DNA of 64,000 bases from Treponema sp. UBA4377 (GTDB lineage Bacteria > Spirochaetota > Spirochaetia > Treponematales > Treponemataceae): the NCBI GenBank assembly GCA_002391235.1, contig DGRX01000021.1, positions 50,524 to 114,523 on the forward strand, in the 5' to 3' direction. Both the position numbers and the translations under genes were made by a program. This document shows, piece after piece, positions 18,306 through 26,347 of this stretch (within the stretch, counting starts at the first letter, position 1; every line of letters starts with the position of its first letter). The notes under the pieces are model-generated. The model searched no databases and was not told the origin of the DNA. It saw nothing but the letters and a program-made list of their open reading frames with translations.

Positions 18306-18334
18306 ATTCTAGCGCTTTTATTGTTCTTACGCAA
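18306..18334 (-). promoter_or_regulatory. Predicted promoter of ychJ
   Basis: On the minus strand, TTGCGT (-35, 18329-18334), a 17-nt spacer and TAGAAT (-10, 18306-18311) are followed by 7 nt and the ychJ ATG. The expected start of transcription falls at or next to the ATG. The -35 box lies at the end of the upstream TetR gene. Confidence 0.5.
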
Positions 18335-18920
18335 GAATGCCGTCAACTGCCAGGTTGAGCGGGTCGCGGATTGAGGCGATGGACTTTTCGCTCAAAACAG
18401 AAAGGCGGAAAATGGCCGACTGAATCAAGCCGTAAAACATTTCGTAGGCGGTGTGGACGTTCAATTTCTTGAACTCGCCTTTTTTTATTCCGCGGATTAT
18501 AACTGTGTCAATCAATTGGCGCAGGCGGAGCATTCTGCGGCGGACTCGCTCGGCGGGATCGCCTCCGGTCTTTTGCAAGTTCAACAAGTAAGAAAGCAAA
18601 ACAGTGAACAAGCGGCTGTTGTTTTCGCATTCGTCAACGATTTGCATAAGGATTTTGCGCAATGCGTCTTGGCACGAAAGCTCTTGGTCGCCGATTATCG
18701 CCTTTAGCTTTTCTTCGATGGAGCCGGTAAGCTGCTTTATGCTCCACAAAAAGATTTCGCGCTTGTTCTTAAAGTAAATGTAAAGCGTCGTGCGGGTGAT
18801 TCCGCAGCGGTCGGCGATTTTTTGGAAAGTGACGTCTTCGTATCCTTCGTCAACAAAAACGTCCAACGCTTTTTCTAGAATCTCGCGCCTTCTTTTGTCA
18901 TGCTCTACAACAATCGCCAT
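18327..18920 (-). CDS. TetR/AcrR family transcriptional regulator
   Basis: The N-terminal 60 residues form the TetR helix-turn-helix: [47 protein letters not shown]. The rest is an all-helical ligand and dimer domain with no clear family marker. It is 197 residues long, normal for the family. It starts 1 nt after the end of the methyltransferase gene. The ligand and targets cannot be read from the sequence. Confidence 0.9.
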   Translation of the reverse strand: MAIVVEHDKRRREILEKALDVFVDEGYEDVTFQKIADRCGITRTTLYIYFKNKREIFLWSIKQLTGSIEEKLKAIIGDQELSCQDALRKILMQIVDECENNSRLFTVLLSYLLNLQKTGGDPAERVRRRMLRLRQLIDTVIIRGIKKGEFKKLNVHTAYEMFYGLIQSAIFRLSVLSEKSIASIRDPLNLAVDGILA

Positions 18921-18921
18921 T

Positions 18922-20112
18922 TTACTTTTTTCCTTTTTCGCCTTGGCCGGTGTACATGTAAAAGCAAGTGTTCAAGTTGCCGCTCTTTATGTTCTTTAAA
19001 AGATTGGCGTATTTGCCAAAGCATTTTTGAAAATTTTTATTTGAGGTTATAAAACCCATTTGCCAGTTTTCAAAGTTTGAGGCCAAGCAAGACATTCCGC
19101 GGTAAAGCTCTTCGGCCTGGGCTTCGTCGCCGATTCGTTCGCCGTAAGGCGGGTTGGCCAAAAGCAAGCCTTGCGGAAATGGCGCCGCCAATTCTTTGTA
19201 GTCAGCCTGAACGAATGTCGGCCGCGTCAAACGCTGGTCGCTTCCTATCATTTGAAGCGCGCGGCCGGCCATTACGCAAGCGTGTTCGGCGTTAAGCTTG
19301 GCGCGGTCCACGGCGGCGGGGTCAATGTCGCTTCCTGAAATATGGAATTCAACGTCGGGCCTGATTTTAGCGGCCTCTTGCTTTCGGATTTCGTCGCCGC
19401 GCTTTTTGTCAAAGAACGGAAGCTCTTCCACCGCGAATTTTCTTCCCAGGCCTGGCGCGACGTCCATCGCGTAAAGCGCGGCTTCTATCGGGATTGTTCC
19501 GCTTCCGCAAAATGGATCGATCAACGGAGTTTTTCTGCGCCAAAGCATGTACTGCAAAAGAACCGCCGCCGTTGTCTCGCGCATAGGGGCGATTCCGCCG
19601 TCAGTCCTGTAGCCGCGCTTGTGCAAAGGATCTCCGCTAAGGTCAAGCAATACAAAGACGCGGTCGTTGTCAACGTAAACGCGGACAGTCGCTTCGAGGC
19701 CGCTTTCAGGCATCGAGCTCATCCGCCAAACGTCGCAGAGCTTTTTGTAGATGGCTTTTTGCGCCATCGACTGAATCGTATGCTCCGAGTCCAGGCGGCT
19801 TTTGTATACTCGGATTTTGTCGACGACGACGCGGGTGTCTTTTCTAAAATAATTTTGCCAAGGGATTGAATAGATTCCGTCGAACAAAAGGTCAAAGTTG
19901 TCCGCGTCGAATTCCGCCAACTGCAAGAAAACCCTGTCGGCGGTTCTAAGGCAAAGGTTGGACCTAAAAAGGGCGTCGTCGTCACCCAAAAACGCGACGC
20001 GGCCTGGAACCTTGACCGCGTCGGAGGGAGCGAGCTTATAGCCCAAATGCTTTATTTCGTTTCCTAAAATTTTTTCCGCGCCCACCGCGCACAAGGCTAC
20101 CAATGTATTCAT
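18922..20112 (-). CDS. THUMP-domain RNA N2-guanine methyltransferase, RlmL N-half / YpsC type
   Basis: The 396-residue protein has an N-terminal THUMP RNA-binding region and a Rossmann methyltransferase domain with LIDPFCGSGTIPIEAALYAMDVAPGLGRKFA (motif I) and LLANPPYGERIG (motif IV, NPPY). This matches YpsC and the N-terminal half of RlmL, which modify guanine in 23S rRNA. The ATG has no Shine-Dalgarno; it lies 6 nt after a -10-like hexamer with a good -35, so it may be leaderless. It is probably co-transcribed with the TetR gene. Confidence 0.88.
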   Translation of the reverse strand: MNTLVALCAVGAEKILGNEIKHLGYKLAPSDAVKVPGRVAFLGDDDALFRSNLCLRTADRVFLQLAEFDADNFDLLFDGIYSIPWQNYFRKDTRVVVDKIRVYKSRLDSEHTIQSMAQKAIYKKLCDVWRMSSMPESGLEATVRVYVDNDRVFVLLDLSGDPLHKRGYRTDGGIAPMRETTAAVLLQYMLWRRKTPLIDPFCGSGTIPIEAALYAMDVAPGLGRKFAVEELPFFDKKRGDEIRKQEAAKIRPDVEFHISGSDIDPAAVDRAKLNAEHACVMAGRALQMIGSDQRLTRPTFVQADYKELAAPFPQGLLLANPPYGERIGDEAQAEELYRGMSCLASNFENWQMGFITSNKNFQKCFGKYANLLKNIKSGNLNTCFYMYTGQGEKGKK

Positions 20113-20118
20113 AGTCTA

Positions 20119-20147
20119 AAAATAACACTTTTACATTTTTTGTTCAA
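20119..20147 (-). promoter_or_regulatory. Predicted promoter of the RlmL/YpsC-type gene
   Basis: TTGAAC (minus strand, 20142-20147), a 17-nt spacer and TATTTT (20119-20124) end 6 nt before the ATG at 20112. Transcription would begin at the start codon. Confidence 0.5.
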
Positions 20148-20150
20148 GTG

Positions 20151-20522
20151 TCAATTAGCCCCATACAATGAATAAACGGCAAATCCCTTTTCGCTGTCCT
20201 CTTCCCAATACTCGTACAAGGGGCTTAAATTGCCCAACCCCTTGTCCGCGCCCAATCGTTGGGCGTCCGCTTGGGAAGCCGCCCTCGCAGTCTCCAAAGA
20301 ATCAGCCCTTCCGACGCCAAGAACGACGGAACTGCTTGGAGCGAGATCAAACCTATTCCTGATTTGCTTTTCATTGCGCGACTTTACGTACTTAAAAAGC
20401 CATTTTGGGCGCGGATCAATGTCATGCTCCATTCCCTTCCAACTTACAAGCTCCGCAAACGCGGAACCCATAGAGAAGGAAAGGAAGAAAGCGCAAGCAA
20501 AAGCGGCAAGCTTTTTTTTCAT
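20151..20522 (-). CDS. Small exported LPP20-like protein, 123 aa
   Basis: A signal peptide (MKKKLAAFACAFFLSFSMGSAFA) is followed by about 100 residues that include SVVLGVGRADSLETARAASQADAQRLGAD, a pattern seen in LPP20-type domains (a glycine-rich strand followed by an Ala-rich helix). No lipobox is seen. Its ATG overlaps the end of the preceding LPP20-like gene by 4 nt, so it is the last gene of the envelope operon. Role unknown. Confidence 0.65.
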   Translation of the reverse strand: MKKKLAAFACAFFLSFSMGSAFAELVSWKGMEHDIDPRPKWLFKYVKSRNEKQIRNRFDLAPSSSVVLGVGRADSLETARAASQADAQRLGADKGLGNLSPLYEYWEEDSEKGFAVYSLYGAN

Positions 20523-21592
20523 TCAACCACCAGATTTTTCAAAAAGGCCGAGAACGAATCCGCAAAGTCTGTCTTGATTTTTGTGACAAGCGCCTTTTCG
20601 GCCTTTACTTTGGCCTCGTTGTAGTCAACGTGGCTTTCCCTACCCTTTATGGAGCACGGAGCCAATTCATGGGAATTCTGCGTGTCGAGGATGTAGCTTT
20701 CGCAATTGTACCTGCAGCGGGCGGTCTTCTTGTCCGTCGTGTCCGACCGTTCAAACTCAAATTTAGCGACCAAAAGATAGCGGCTCCTGCCGTCATAAGT
20801 TCCCTTAAATCCGGCGGCAGAAATCACTTGGCTAAACGCCTCTTTATACCTTCCATTATCGTCGTTGTAAGTCTGCACGCAAATCGGAATGTTTTTCGCG
20901 ATTTCCATTTTTTTTGCGTGGAAGTCTTTTGACGACGGACAGTAAGACTTAAGGTCGTTGACGGCGTCTGGATTGATGACCGAAATCTTTTTAAGGTGCC
21001 CTTCGTTTTCAATCGCAACGTCTTCTGCAAAGTCGTAGGCCGCAAAAGCTTCAAAAGAATTTTTGTCGGCGGCGGCGTTTTTCAAGATCGTTGGAATCGC
21101 TCCCGCGTTCTTTTTTATCATTGTCGAATAAATGTCAATCGCCTTGGCCTTGTCCAAAACCGCGATCGCGTACCAAGTTCCGTTGCTTTCGTCCTGCCAA
21201 TAATGCTTGGTTTCAACGCCAATCAAGGAATCCACGTCAACAACGCGCTTTACGTCCTGGCTAAAAGCTTGGACGTTTGCGTTGGCGACAATGCCGTTTT
21301 CCTTGGCCTGAACCATTCTGCTAGAAGCGTTGGACTCCGACTTTATCGATTGTCCGAATATAGCGGCCAATCCTTGGAGCGCGTACACTTCGCTGGCGTT
21401 TCTGTCAGGAGCGGAGCCGACATATGTTATGTAGGACGCTGACGGATAAACAGAATAAGGCGAATTTATCCATTCCGGCATGGGATTTTTAGAGGCTTTT
21501 TTATCGGCCTTTTTCGCGGCAAAAGCGAAGCCGCCAATCAACATGACGCAAAGGCATAGAAGCGCCTTTGACAAATAATTCACTTTTCGCAT
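20519..21592 (-). CDS. Exported LPP20-family protein, 357 aa
   Basis: The signal peptide (about 1-25, ending GGFAFA) is followed by a lysine-rich stretch and an LPP20 domain: PEWINSPYSVYPSASYITYVGSAPDRNASEVYALQGLAAIFGQSIKSE, then HYWQDESNGTWYAIAVLDK. The C-terminal third has four cysteines and CsgG-like strands. The start overlaps the end of the COG3014 gene by 13 nt, and AAGGG lies upstream. LPP20 proteins occur with LpoB and COG3014 genes in envelope operons, as here; the exact function is unknown. Confidence 0.75.
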   Translation of the reverse strand: MRKVNYLSKALLCLCVMLIGGFAFAAKKADKKASKNPMPEWINSPYSVYPSASYITYVGSAPDRNASEVYALQGLAAIFGQSIKSESNASSRMVQAKENGIVANANVQAFSQDVKRVVDVDSLIGVETKHYWQDESNGTWYAIAVLDKAKAIDIYSTMIKKNAGAIPTILKNAAADKNSFEAFAAYDFAEDVAIENEGHLKKISVINPDAVNDLKSYCPSSKDFHAKKMEIAKNIPICVQTYNDDNGRYKEAFSQVISAAGFKGTYDGRSRYLLVAKFEFERSDTTDKKTARCRYNCESYILDTQNSHELAPCSIKGRESHVDYNEAKVKAEKALVTKIKTDFADSFSAFLKNLVVE

Positions 21593-23157
21593 GAAGAAAC
21601 CCTTACGCTGACTTTGCCGGCTTGAACCTCGACGTTTTCAATTGTCTTTGACTCGACGACTTTGCCGGAAGCGTCAAGGTACTCAACCGTGACGTTATAA
21701 GTTCCGGGCGCGACGGAGAAGCCCGCGCGGCTCGCCTTGTTTGGAAAGCAAAAGCCCTGCCTAACGTCCGCGCGCTCTTTGTTGGCGACAGCGTTGGCCG
21801 CGGCGTCTACAGAAGCGTTAAATGCGATCTGAGCGATGGCGGCCGCAAGGGGGCTTTTTTGCGACGCTTGGTCAAGCGCGATTCCCGCCGCTATGACCGA
21901 AGCGGTAACGACTGAGTTTTTGACAACGTTTCTAAAGACCGAACGGTTGTAATCGCCGTAAGCCTTTTGGGCGACGTCAATTCTTACCGCTTCGTCAAAA
22001 TCTTCTATAAGCGATGCGTTTGACGACGCTCCGTTTGACAAAAGAACCCGGACAGACTTAATGTTGTGAGTTTGGGCGTTCTTGTCAAAAATCGGATAGG
22101 CGATTTTTGTGTAAAGTGGAATCGACATGTTCAAAACAGGAATCGGCAGCATGACGGACTGCGCTTCCTTGCCTTCGCTTACATCAGAGCGCTTTCCAAT
22201 CATTCCAGAAAGAGCAACAACTTCCAAGCGGCCCTTGCCGGCGGGGATCTTCGTGATTTCATCTGCGCGCGGAACTTTGTAAACCGCGCCAAATTCCTCC
22301 GCGTGGTCAAAGTCACCGTACGCCGCGTAAGCGACAGTTCCCAAGTAATTGAAGAAAGGCGAGCTTTCGTATTTTTCATCGCTCTTTTTGGGAGGCTCGA
22401 CAAAGGAAAGGTTTACGCCCGATGAAGACAGCTTTTCTTGCGCGTCCTTGAACTCATCGCTTTTAAGCGCGGCTTCGGCCTCGGCCTCAAACTGGGCGTT
22501 CTTGGCCCTAAGCTCTTGAATCTCCTGCATAAAGGTTCCGACATAATCGTTCATTATGCCTTTGGCGACGTCGTCGCGCTCCATGCTCAATGCGCAAGCG
22601 AGGCGCATTGACCAAGCCAAATAGCGCTCGTATTCGGCGCCCTTATACTTTCTGTTGACTCCGCTAGACTTGGCCGCCTTGCCTTCTTCGCTCGCGTTGA
22701 ACGAAACTGTTGCCTGCTGCATTTTTGCGTAAGTGTCAAGGAAGCCCTTTCCGGAACCTTGATAGTTGGCGTCGTGGTACAAGAGCATGTCAACGTCAAG
22801 AAGGTCCCTTATCTCGTTCTTTTTGTCGCCCTTGCCAAGAAGCATGGCGGCGCACATGTTGTAGTCGCCCTTTTCCAACGCGGCGTTGTATTCCGCCTCG
22901 TTGAACTTAGCCTTTTTTTGAGCCGCGGGCTTGGCCTGCTTTTCTTTTTTGGCTGGCTTTTCCTTTTTTGCGGGCTTTTCCTTCTTGGGCTTTTCTTTTT
23001 TAGCCTGTTTTTCCTTTTTGGCTTTGGCGGGTTTTTCTGCGGCTTCAACTTTTTCCGTCGAAGCGGAATCAGCCTTGTCCTTTTTGGGAGCCGCGTAGGC
23101 CGCGAACAATGAGAGAACTACAGCCGAAACTACGGCTGTCTTTATGATTTTTTTCAT
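21580..23157 (-). CDS. Exported COG3014-like protein with Lys/Ala/Pro/Glu-rich N-terminal tract
   Basis: After the signal peptide (MKKIIKTAVVSAVVLSLFAAYA) comes a low-complexity region of about 60 residues built on KKEKPAKKEKP units. Residues about 85-420 match COG3014: YNAALEKGDYNMCAAMLLGK, LLDVDMLLYHDANYQGSGKGF, SPFFNYLGTVAYAAYGDFDHA, VALSGMIGKR. The tail has a glycine/alanine-rich helix (ASVIAAGIALDQASQKSPLAAAIAQ) and a PEGA-like strand region (GTYNVTVEYLDASGKVVESKT). It is the third gene of the envelope operon, with AGGAAA before the ATG. The basic tract may bind peptidoglycan or anionic surfaces; that is speculation. Confidence 0.72.
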   Translation of the reverse strand: MKKIIKTAVVSAVVLSLFAAYAAPKKDKADSASTEKVEAAEKPAKAKKEKQAKKEKPKKEKPAKKEKPAKKEKQAKPAAQKKAKFNEAEYNAALEKGDYNMCAAMLLGKGDKKNEIRDLLDVDMLLYHDANYQGSGKGFLDTYAKMQQATVSFNASEEGKAAKSSGVNRKYKGAEYERYLAWSMRLACALSMERDDVAKGIMNDYVGTFMQEIQELRAKNAQFEAEAEAALKSDEFKDAQEKLSSSGVNLSFVEPPKKSDEKYESSPFFNYLGTVAYAAYGDFDHAEEFGAVYKVPRADEITKIPAGKGRLEVVALSGMIGKRSDVSEGKEAQSVMLPIPVLNMSIPLYTKIAYPIFDKNAQTHNIKSVRVLLSNGASSNASLIEDFDEAVRIDVAQKAYGDYNRSVFRNVVKNSVVTASVIAAGIALDQASQKSPLAAAIAQIAFNASVDAAANAVANKERADVRQGFCFPNKASRAGFSVAPGTYNVTVEYLDASGKVVESKTIENVEVQAGKVSVRVSSCEK

Positions 23158-23175
23158 TTTAATTTCCTGCTAGGA

Positions 23176-23775
23176 TTACTTGCTTTTTATCGAAGCGGTT
23201 TTTTTCAGATAATCTTTTGTCTCTTCAGACGGCTCGAACATGGCGACCGTTCTGTGAGTCTTTAAGTCTGTAAGCTCGATGTTAACAATGTAAGTGCGCT
23301 CTTGCTTTTTTCCGTTGTTCTGAACCATCAGCTTTACAGAGCCGGTAATCATGTAGTCCGCCGCGTCTTCTTGGTCCAATTCCTTGGCCTGGTCCTCGGC
23401 GGCATGGTCCTGCTGGCTTATGACTTCGTCGCGCATTTCGTTGCGGACGTCCGAATTGGCCATGAACTCCAAGACGCCGCTGTTAAGAACGGCAGTCTTT
23501 AGGCTGTTGGCGATAATCTGCGTGTCAAAGAATTCGCCGGTCTGGTCCTTAATCTTTCCGATTGTGACGATGGGCGCGCGGCCGTTTTTTTCCTCGAATT
23601 TTTCAACGCGGGGATTCTTTATAATCTGGCCTACAATGTCCTTGCATATCGCGCGGCAGTCAGTCTCGCTAAGATACGGAGTAAGGTCTCCCGCTCCTCC
23701 GCGCTTTACCGCTTTGGCGCTAGCCAAGCTCAAAACAGAAACCGCAATCAAAAGTGAAAAGAAAATTTTTTTCAT
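23176..23775 (-). CDS. LpoB-like penicillin-binding-protein activator
   Basis: The start at 23775 (GAGGAAC upstream) gives a signal peptide, MKKIFFSLLIAVSVLSLASA. The mature part follows the LpoB/Lpo fold: PIVTIGKIKDQTGEFFDTQIIANSLKTAVLNSGVLEF, EMRDEVISQQDHAAEDQAKEL, AADYMITGSVKLM and YIVNIELTDLKTHRTVAMFE. LpoB stimulates the glycan synthase PBP1b in enteric bacteria; here no lipobox Cys is present, so it may be periplasmic rather than lipid-anchored. It is flanked by LPP20- and COG3014-type genes, the usual partners. Confidence 0.8.
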   Translation of the reverse strand: MKKIFFSLLIAVSVLSLASAKAVKRGGAGDLTPYLSETDCRAICKDIVGQIIKNPRVEKFEEKNGRAPIVTIGKIKDQTGEFFDTQIIANSLKTAVLNSGVLEFMANSDVRNEMRDEVISQQDHAAEDQAKELDQEDAADYMITGSVKLMVQNNGKKQERTYIVNIELTDLKTHRTVAMFEPSEETKDYLKKTASIKSK

Positions 23776-23790
23776 AGTATAGTTCCTCAC

Positions 23791-23834
23791 AAAAAAAACA
23801 AAGCCCCGAAAAAGGCATCGCCCTTCCGAGGCGC
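23791..23834 (-). terminator. Intrinsic terminator inside the envelope operon
   Basis: On the minus strand, directly after the stop codon of the 240-residue gene, gcctcggaagg pairs with ccttttttcggggc-like bases and is followed by TTTGTTTTTTTT. It lies only 16 nt before the lpoB-like start, so it probably sets a higher level for the first gene than for the four that follow. Confidence 0.75.
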
Positions 23835-23841
23835 AATTCAA

Positions 23842-24564
23842 CTATTCTTCGTCAAAAGAATATTCAACAGCGGGATCAACAGGCTTGTCGATCAAAGGCG
23901 CGCGAAGGTTCTCGCTCAAGGCCTTCTTCAAGAGAACGGTCTCAGAAGCGTTGTCGTCGATTCCGTTCAAGGCGGCGTTAAGCTGGTCGTCATAAACCGA
24001 GCGGCTCATTACGAACACAACATAGTACTCATAGTAGTAGTCGTACGAGCTTTCGGGAGACTTCTTGTTGACCTTGACTCCCTGCTTGGGCTTTCTGAAC
24101 TGCATCCAATACTGGGCCTCTTTGAGCAAGCCGTTAAGCTCAATCGCGGAAAGGGCCTTTACTGTCTGGTCGATGGCCATCTTCTTTTTGTTTTCGTCTC
24201 CGCTTGAGCCCTGGAAAACAGCGTTGGCGCTTTGTCCGACAGCGACAGAGAACGAATTGGCAACCTGGCGCTGAACGTCAACCTGGTCAGTCCAAGTCTT
24301 TAGGAATTCCAAATCAGTTCCCTGGTTTGAGAAAACGAAAACCTGGGACTCTTTCAAGTCAATTTTCAAAGATTTTGCGACTTTTTTGTTCTCTCCTTCC
24401 AAAACGGCCTGAACCCAGCCTGGAATCTCAGTTCCAAGGGCGATTCCCGGGCGGTTTACAATTTCAATTTTTTGCTTGGCCTCTTTTCCTTTTTTGGCGG
24501 CAAAAACGCTTGTTGATGAAAGAGCCATCAACGCCATTGCGAACGCAATAATTCTCTTCTTCAT
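23842..24564 (-). CDS. Exported LPP20-like protein, 240 aa
   Basis: The signal peptide is MKKRIIAFAMALMALSSTSVFA. The mature protein has GTEIPGWVQAVLEGENKKVAKSL, then DVQRQVANSFSVAVGQSANAVFQGS, and YYYEYYVVFVMSRSVYDDQL, the strand-helix-strand layout of LPP20-type domains. No lipobox. It is the first gene of the five-gene envelope operon, with a strong promoter upstream and an intrinsic terminator directly after its stop. Confidence 0.7.
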   Translation of the reverse strand: MKKRIIAFAMALMALSSTSVFAAKKGKEAKQKIEIVNRPGIALGTEIPGWVQAVLEGENKKVAKSLKIDLKESQVFVFSNQGTDLEFLKTWTDQVDVQRQVANSFSVAVGQSANAVFQGSSGDENKKKMAIDQTVKALSAIELNGLLKEAQYWMQFRKPKQGVKVNKKSPESSYDYYYEYYVVFVMSRSVYDDQLNAALNGIDDNASETVLLKKALSENLRAPLIDKPVDPAVEYSFDEE

Positions 24565-24574
24565 AATAAACTCC

Positions 24575-24592
24575 TATCATTACTTTTTGTAA
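24575..24592 (-). other. Leader hairpin before the 240-aa envelope gene
   Basis: CATTAC and GTAATG form a 6-bp stem around an A/T loop in the untranslated leader, between the predicted transcription start and the ribosome binding site (AGGAG). It could protect the 5' end of the mRNA. Confidence 0.4.
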
Positions 24593-24602
24593 TGCAATGA
24601 AA

Positions 24603-24631
24603 ATTATATGAGCAAATATTCATGTTGTCAA
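24603..24631 (-). promoter_or_regulatory. Strong housekeeping-type promoter of the envelope operon
   Basis: The minus strand reads TTGACA (24626-24631), a 17-nt spacer and TATAAT (24603-24608), a perfect match to both boxes of a sigma-70 promoter. It lies about 40 nt before the ATG at 24564. Confidence 0.85.
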
Positions 24632-24714
24632 CTTTCTAAACAACAAACGCGCCTTTTTGTCACAAATTTGTCAAAAATTGCCGTGAATTCTAGCTTTATC
24701 TGCGGTAAATTCTA

Positions 24715-24743
24715 TTGAAAAAAAATAAAAGTGAGGTTATACT
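24715..24743 (+). promoter_or_regulatory. Promoter of the first pfk gene
   Basis: TTGAAA (24715-24720), a 17-nt spacer and TATACT (24738-24743) precede the pfk ATG by about 45 nt. It diverges from the envelope-operon promoter. Confidence 0.75.
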
Positions 24744-24788
24744 AATCAAATATTCAGTCAAGGCATTGGCCTAGCATAGGAGATTTTT

Positions 24789-26177
24789 ATGGCAGAAGCA
24801 AAACTCGACTTTACAATAGAAACATTGGGAACCTGCAAATTTGACTCGCCCATCAAGTTGTCTAACGTGTTCGGCGACCACAAAGCCAACTACGTTAAGG
24901 ACGACTCTTACGTCCGCAACACAATCAACGTATTCGACACAAAAAAGGCGGACGACATGACCAGCTCAAACCTCTTGCAAAAGGCCGGCCCGCGCGAAAA
25001 GATTTACTTTGACCCCGCCACGGTCAACGCCGGCATCTGCACTTGCGGCGGCCTTTGCCCCGGCTTGAACGACGTCATCCGCGCCGTCGTCCGCTGCTTG
25101 TGGAAGCGCTACGGAGTCCATTCAATCCACGGCTTCCAGTTTGGCTACAAGGGCTTCTTTGAGGAAAGCGGCTACGACACCGTTCAGCTTAACCCCTACA
25201 ACGTTGACGACATCCACAAAATCGGCGGCACCTTCTTGGGAACCAGCCGCGGCGGCGGACAGCGCACAAACGAAATCGTTGACACTTTGGTGGCCCGCCA
25301 CATAAACATGATTTTCATCATCGGCGGAGACGGAACCCAGCGCGGAGCCTTGGACGTGGCCAACGAAGTCGAGCGCCGCGGCCTTAAGATCGCCGTAATC
25401 GGCGTTCCCAAAACAGTGGACAACGACTTGCAGTTCATCGACCGCTCGTTCGGCTTTGAGACTGCCGTTCAAAAAGCCAAGGACGCGGTTACCGCGATCC
25501 ACATGGAAGCGCACTCGCAAATCAACGGCATCGGCTTGGTAAAGTTGATGGGACGCGAGTCAGGCTTTATCGCCACGGCAACCGCCCTTGCCAGCCACGA
25601 AGTAAACTTCTGCTTGATTCCCGAAGTTCCCTTTGACCTTGACGGACCCAACGGCTTCTTGCACTACTTGGAAATCCGCTTGGCCAAGCGCGGCCACGCC
25701 GTTATCGTAGTCGCCGAAGGCGCCGGCCAGGAATTGCTTAACAAGACCAACCAAACGGACGCTTCCGGCAACAAGAAGCTTGCCGACATCGGAACTTTCT
25801 TGCGCGACAAGATTACCGAATACTTTAAGGAAAAGAACATTCACATCAACCTTAAGTACATCGACCCCAGCTACCAAGTCCGCGCGGCCGTGGCCAACGC
25901 CAACGACTCGATTTACTGCGAGCGCTTGGGCAACAACGCTGTTCACGCCGCCATGGCCGGAAAGACAAAGATGGTCGTAGGCTTGGTTCACGACAAGTAC
26001 GTTCACATCCCAATCGACGTCGTCACTTCAAAGCGCAATGTGGTTGACCCAGAGGGAGCCTTGTGGCGCGACGCGCTCGACGCGACCGGCCAGCCGATGT
26101 TGATGGTCAACAACGCGCAGGACGCCAAAGACCGCGCTTCCAACGTGGCCGACGGAAAGGCCAAGAACAACGACTAA
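24789..26177 (+). CDS. pfkA: 6-phosphofructokinase, long clade (probably ATP-dependent)
   Basis: This 462-residue enzyme phosphorylates fructose-6-phosphate in glycolysis. Motifs include [55 protein letters not shown] and [12 protein letters not shown]. The second Gly in GGDGT fits ATP use, while the Lys in PKTVDND is a residue found both in PPi enzymes and in the long ATP enzymes of trypanosomatids and plants. I therefore favour ATP, though PPi use is possible. AGGAG lies 7 nt before the ATG. It is monocistronic, with its own promoter and terminator. Confidence 0.88.
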   Translation: MAEAKLDFTIETLGTCKFDSPIKLSNVFGDHKANYVKDDSYVRNTINVFDTKKADDMTSSNLLQKAGPREKIYFDPATVNAGICTCGGLCPGLNDVIRAVVRCLWKRYGVHSIHGFQFGYKGFFEESGYDTVQLNPYNVDDIHKIGGTFLGTSRGGGQRTNEIVDTLVARHINMIFIIGGDGTQRGALDVANEVERRGLKIAVIGVPKTVDNDLQFIDRSFGFETAVQKAKDAVTAIHMEAHSQINGIGLVKLMGRESGFIATATALASHEVNFCLIPEVPFDLDGPNGFLHYLEIRLAKRGHAVIVVAEGAGQELLNKTNQTDASGNKKLADIGTFLRDKITEYFKEKNIHINLKYIDPSYQVRAAVANANDSIYCERLGNNAVHAAMAGKTKMVVGLVHDKYVHIPIDVVTSKRNVVDPEGALWRDALDATGQPMLMVNNAQDAKDRASNVADGKAKNND

Positions 26178-26217
26178 CAATTTGTCGGGCCGCGGCCCGG
26201 CAATTACAGTCAGGACA

Positions 26218-26250
26218 TAAAAAAACCGCTCCATACGGAGCGGTTTTTTT
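26218..26250. terminator. Bidirectional intrinsic terminator between pfk and gdhA
   Basis: A 7-bp stem (ccgctcc, loop atac, ggagcgg) is flanked by A7 on one side and T7 on the other, so it can stop transcripts from both directions. The pfk and gdhA genes converge on it. A separate palindrome, gggccgcggccc, lies at about 26187-26199. Confidence 0.9.
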
Positions 26251-26291
26251 GTCGGTCAAAAGATTGCCGCGTCAAGCACGGCAATGACACA

Positions 26292-26328
26292 TGTCATGTT
26301 CGGGCAATGGCATTTGTCATGTTCGGGC
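26292..26328. repeat. Two short direct repeats after gdhA
   Basis: The 14-base string tgtcatgttcgggc occurs at 26292-26305 and 26315-26328. The second copy runs into a small inverted repeat (cggg/cccg) that ends near the gdhA stop. Looks like a fragment of a dispersed intergenic repeat. Confidence 0.55.
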
Positions 26329-26347
26329 TTGACCCGGACATCTTTTA

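Noticed and set aside
26250..26347. A tRNA or small RNA gene in the pfk-gdhA gap.
   Set aside because: No cloverleaf or T-loop sequence; only short direct repeats and a weak stem are visible.
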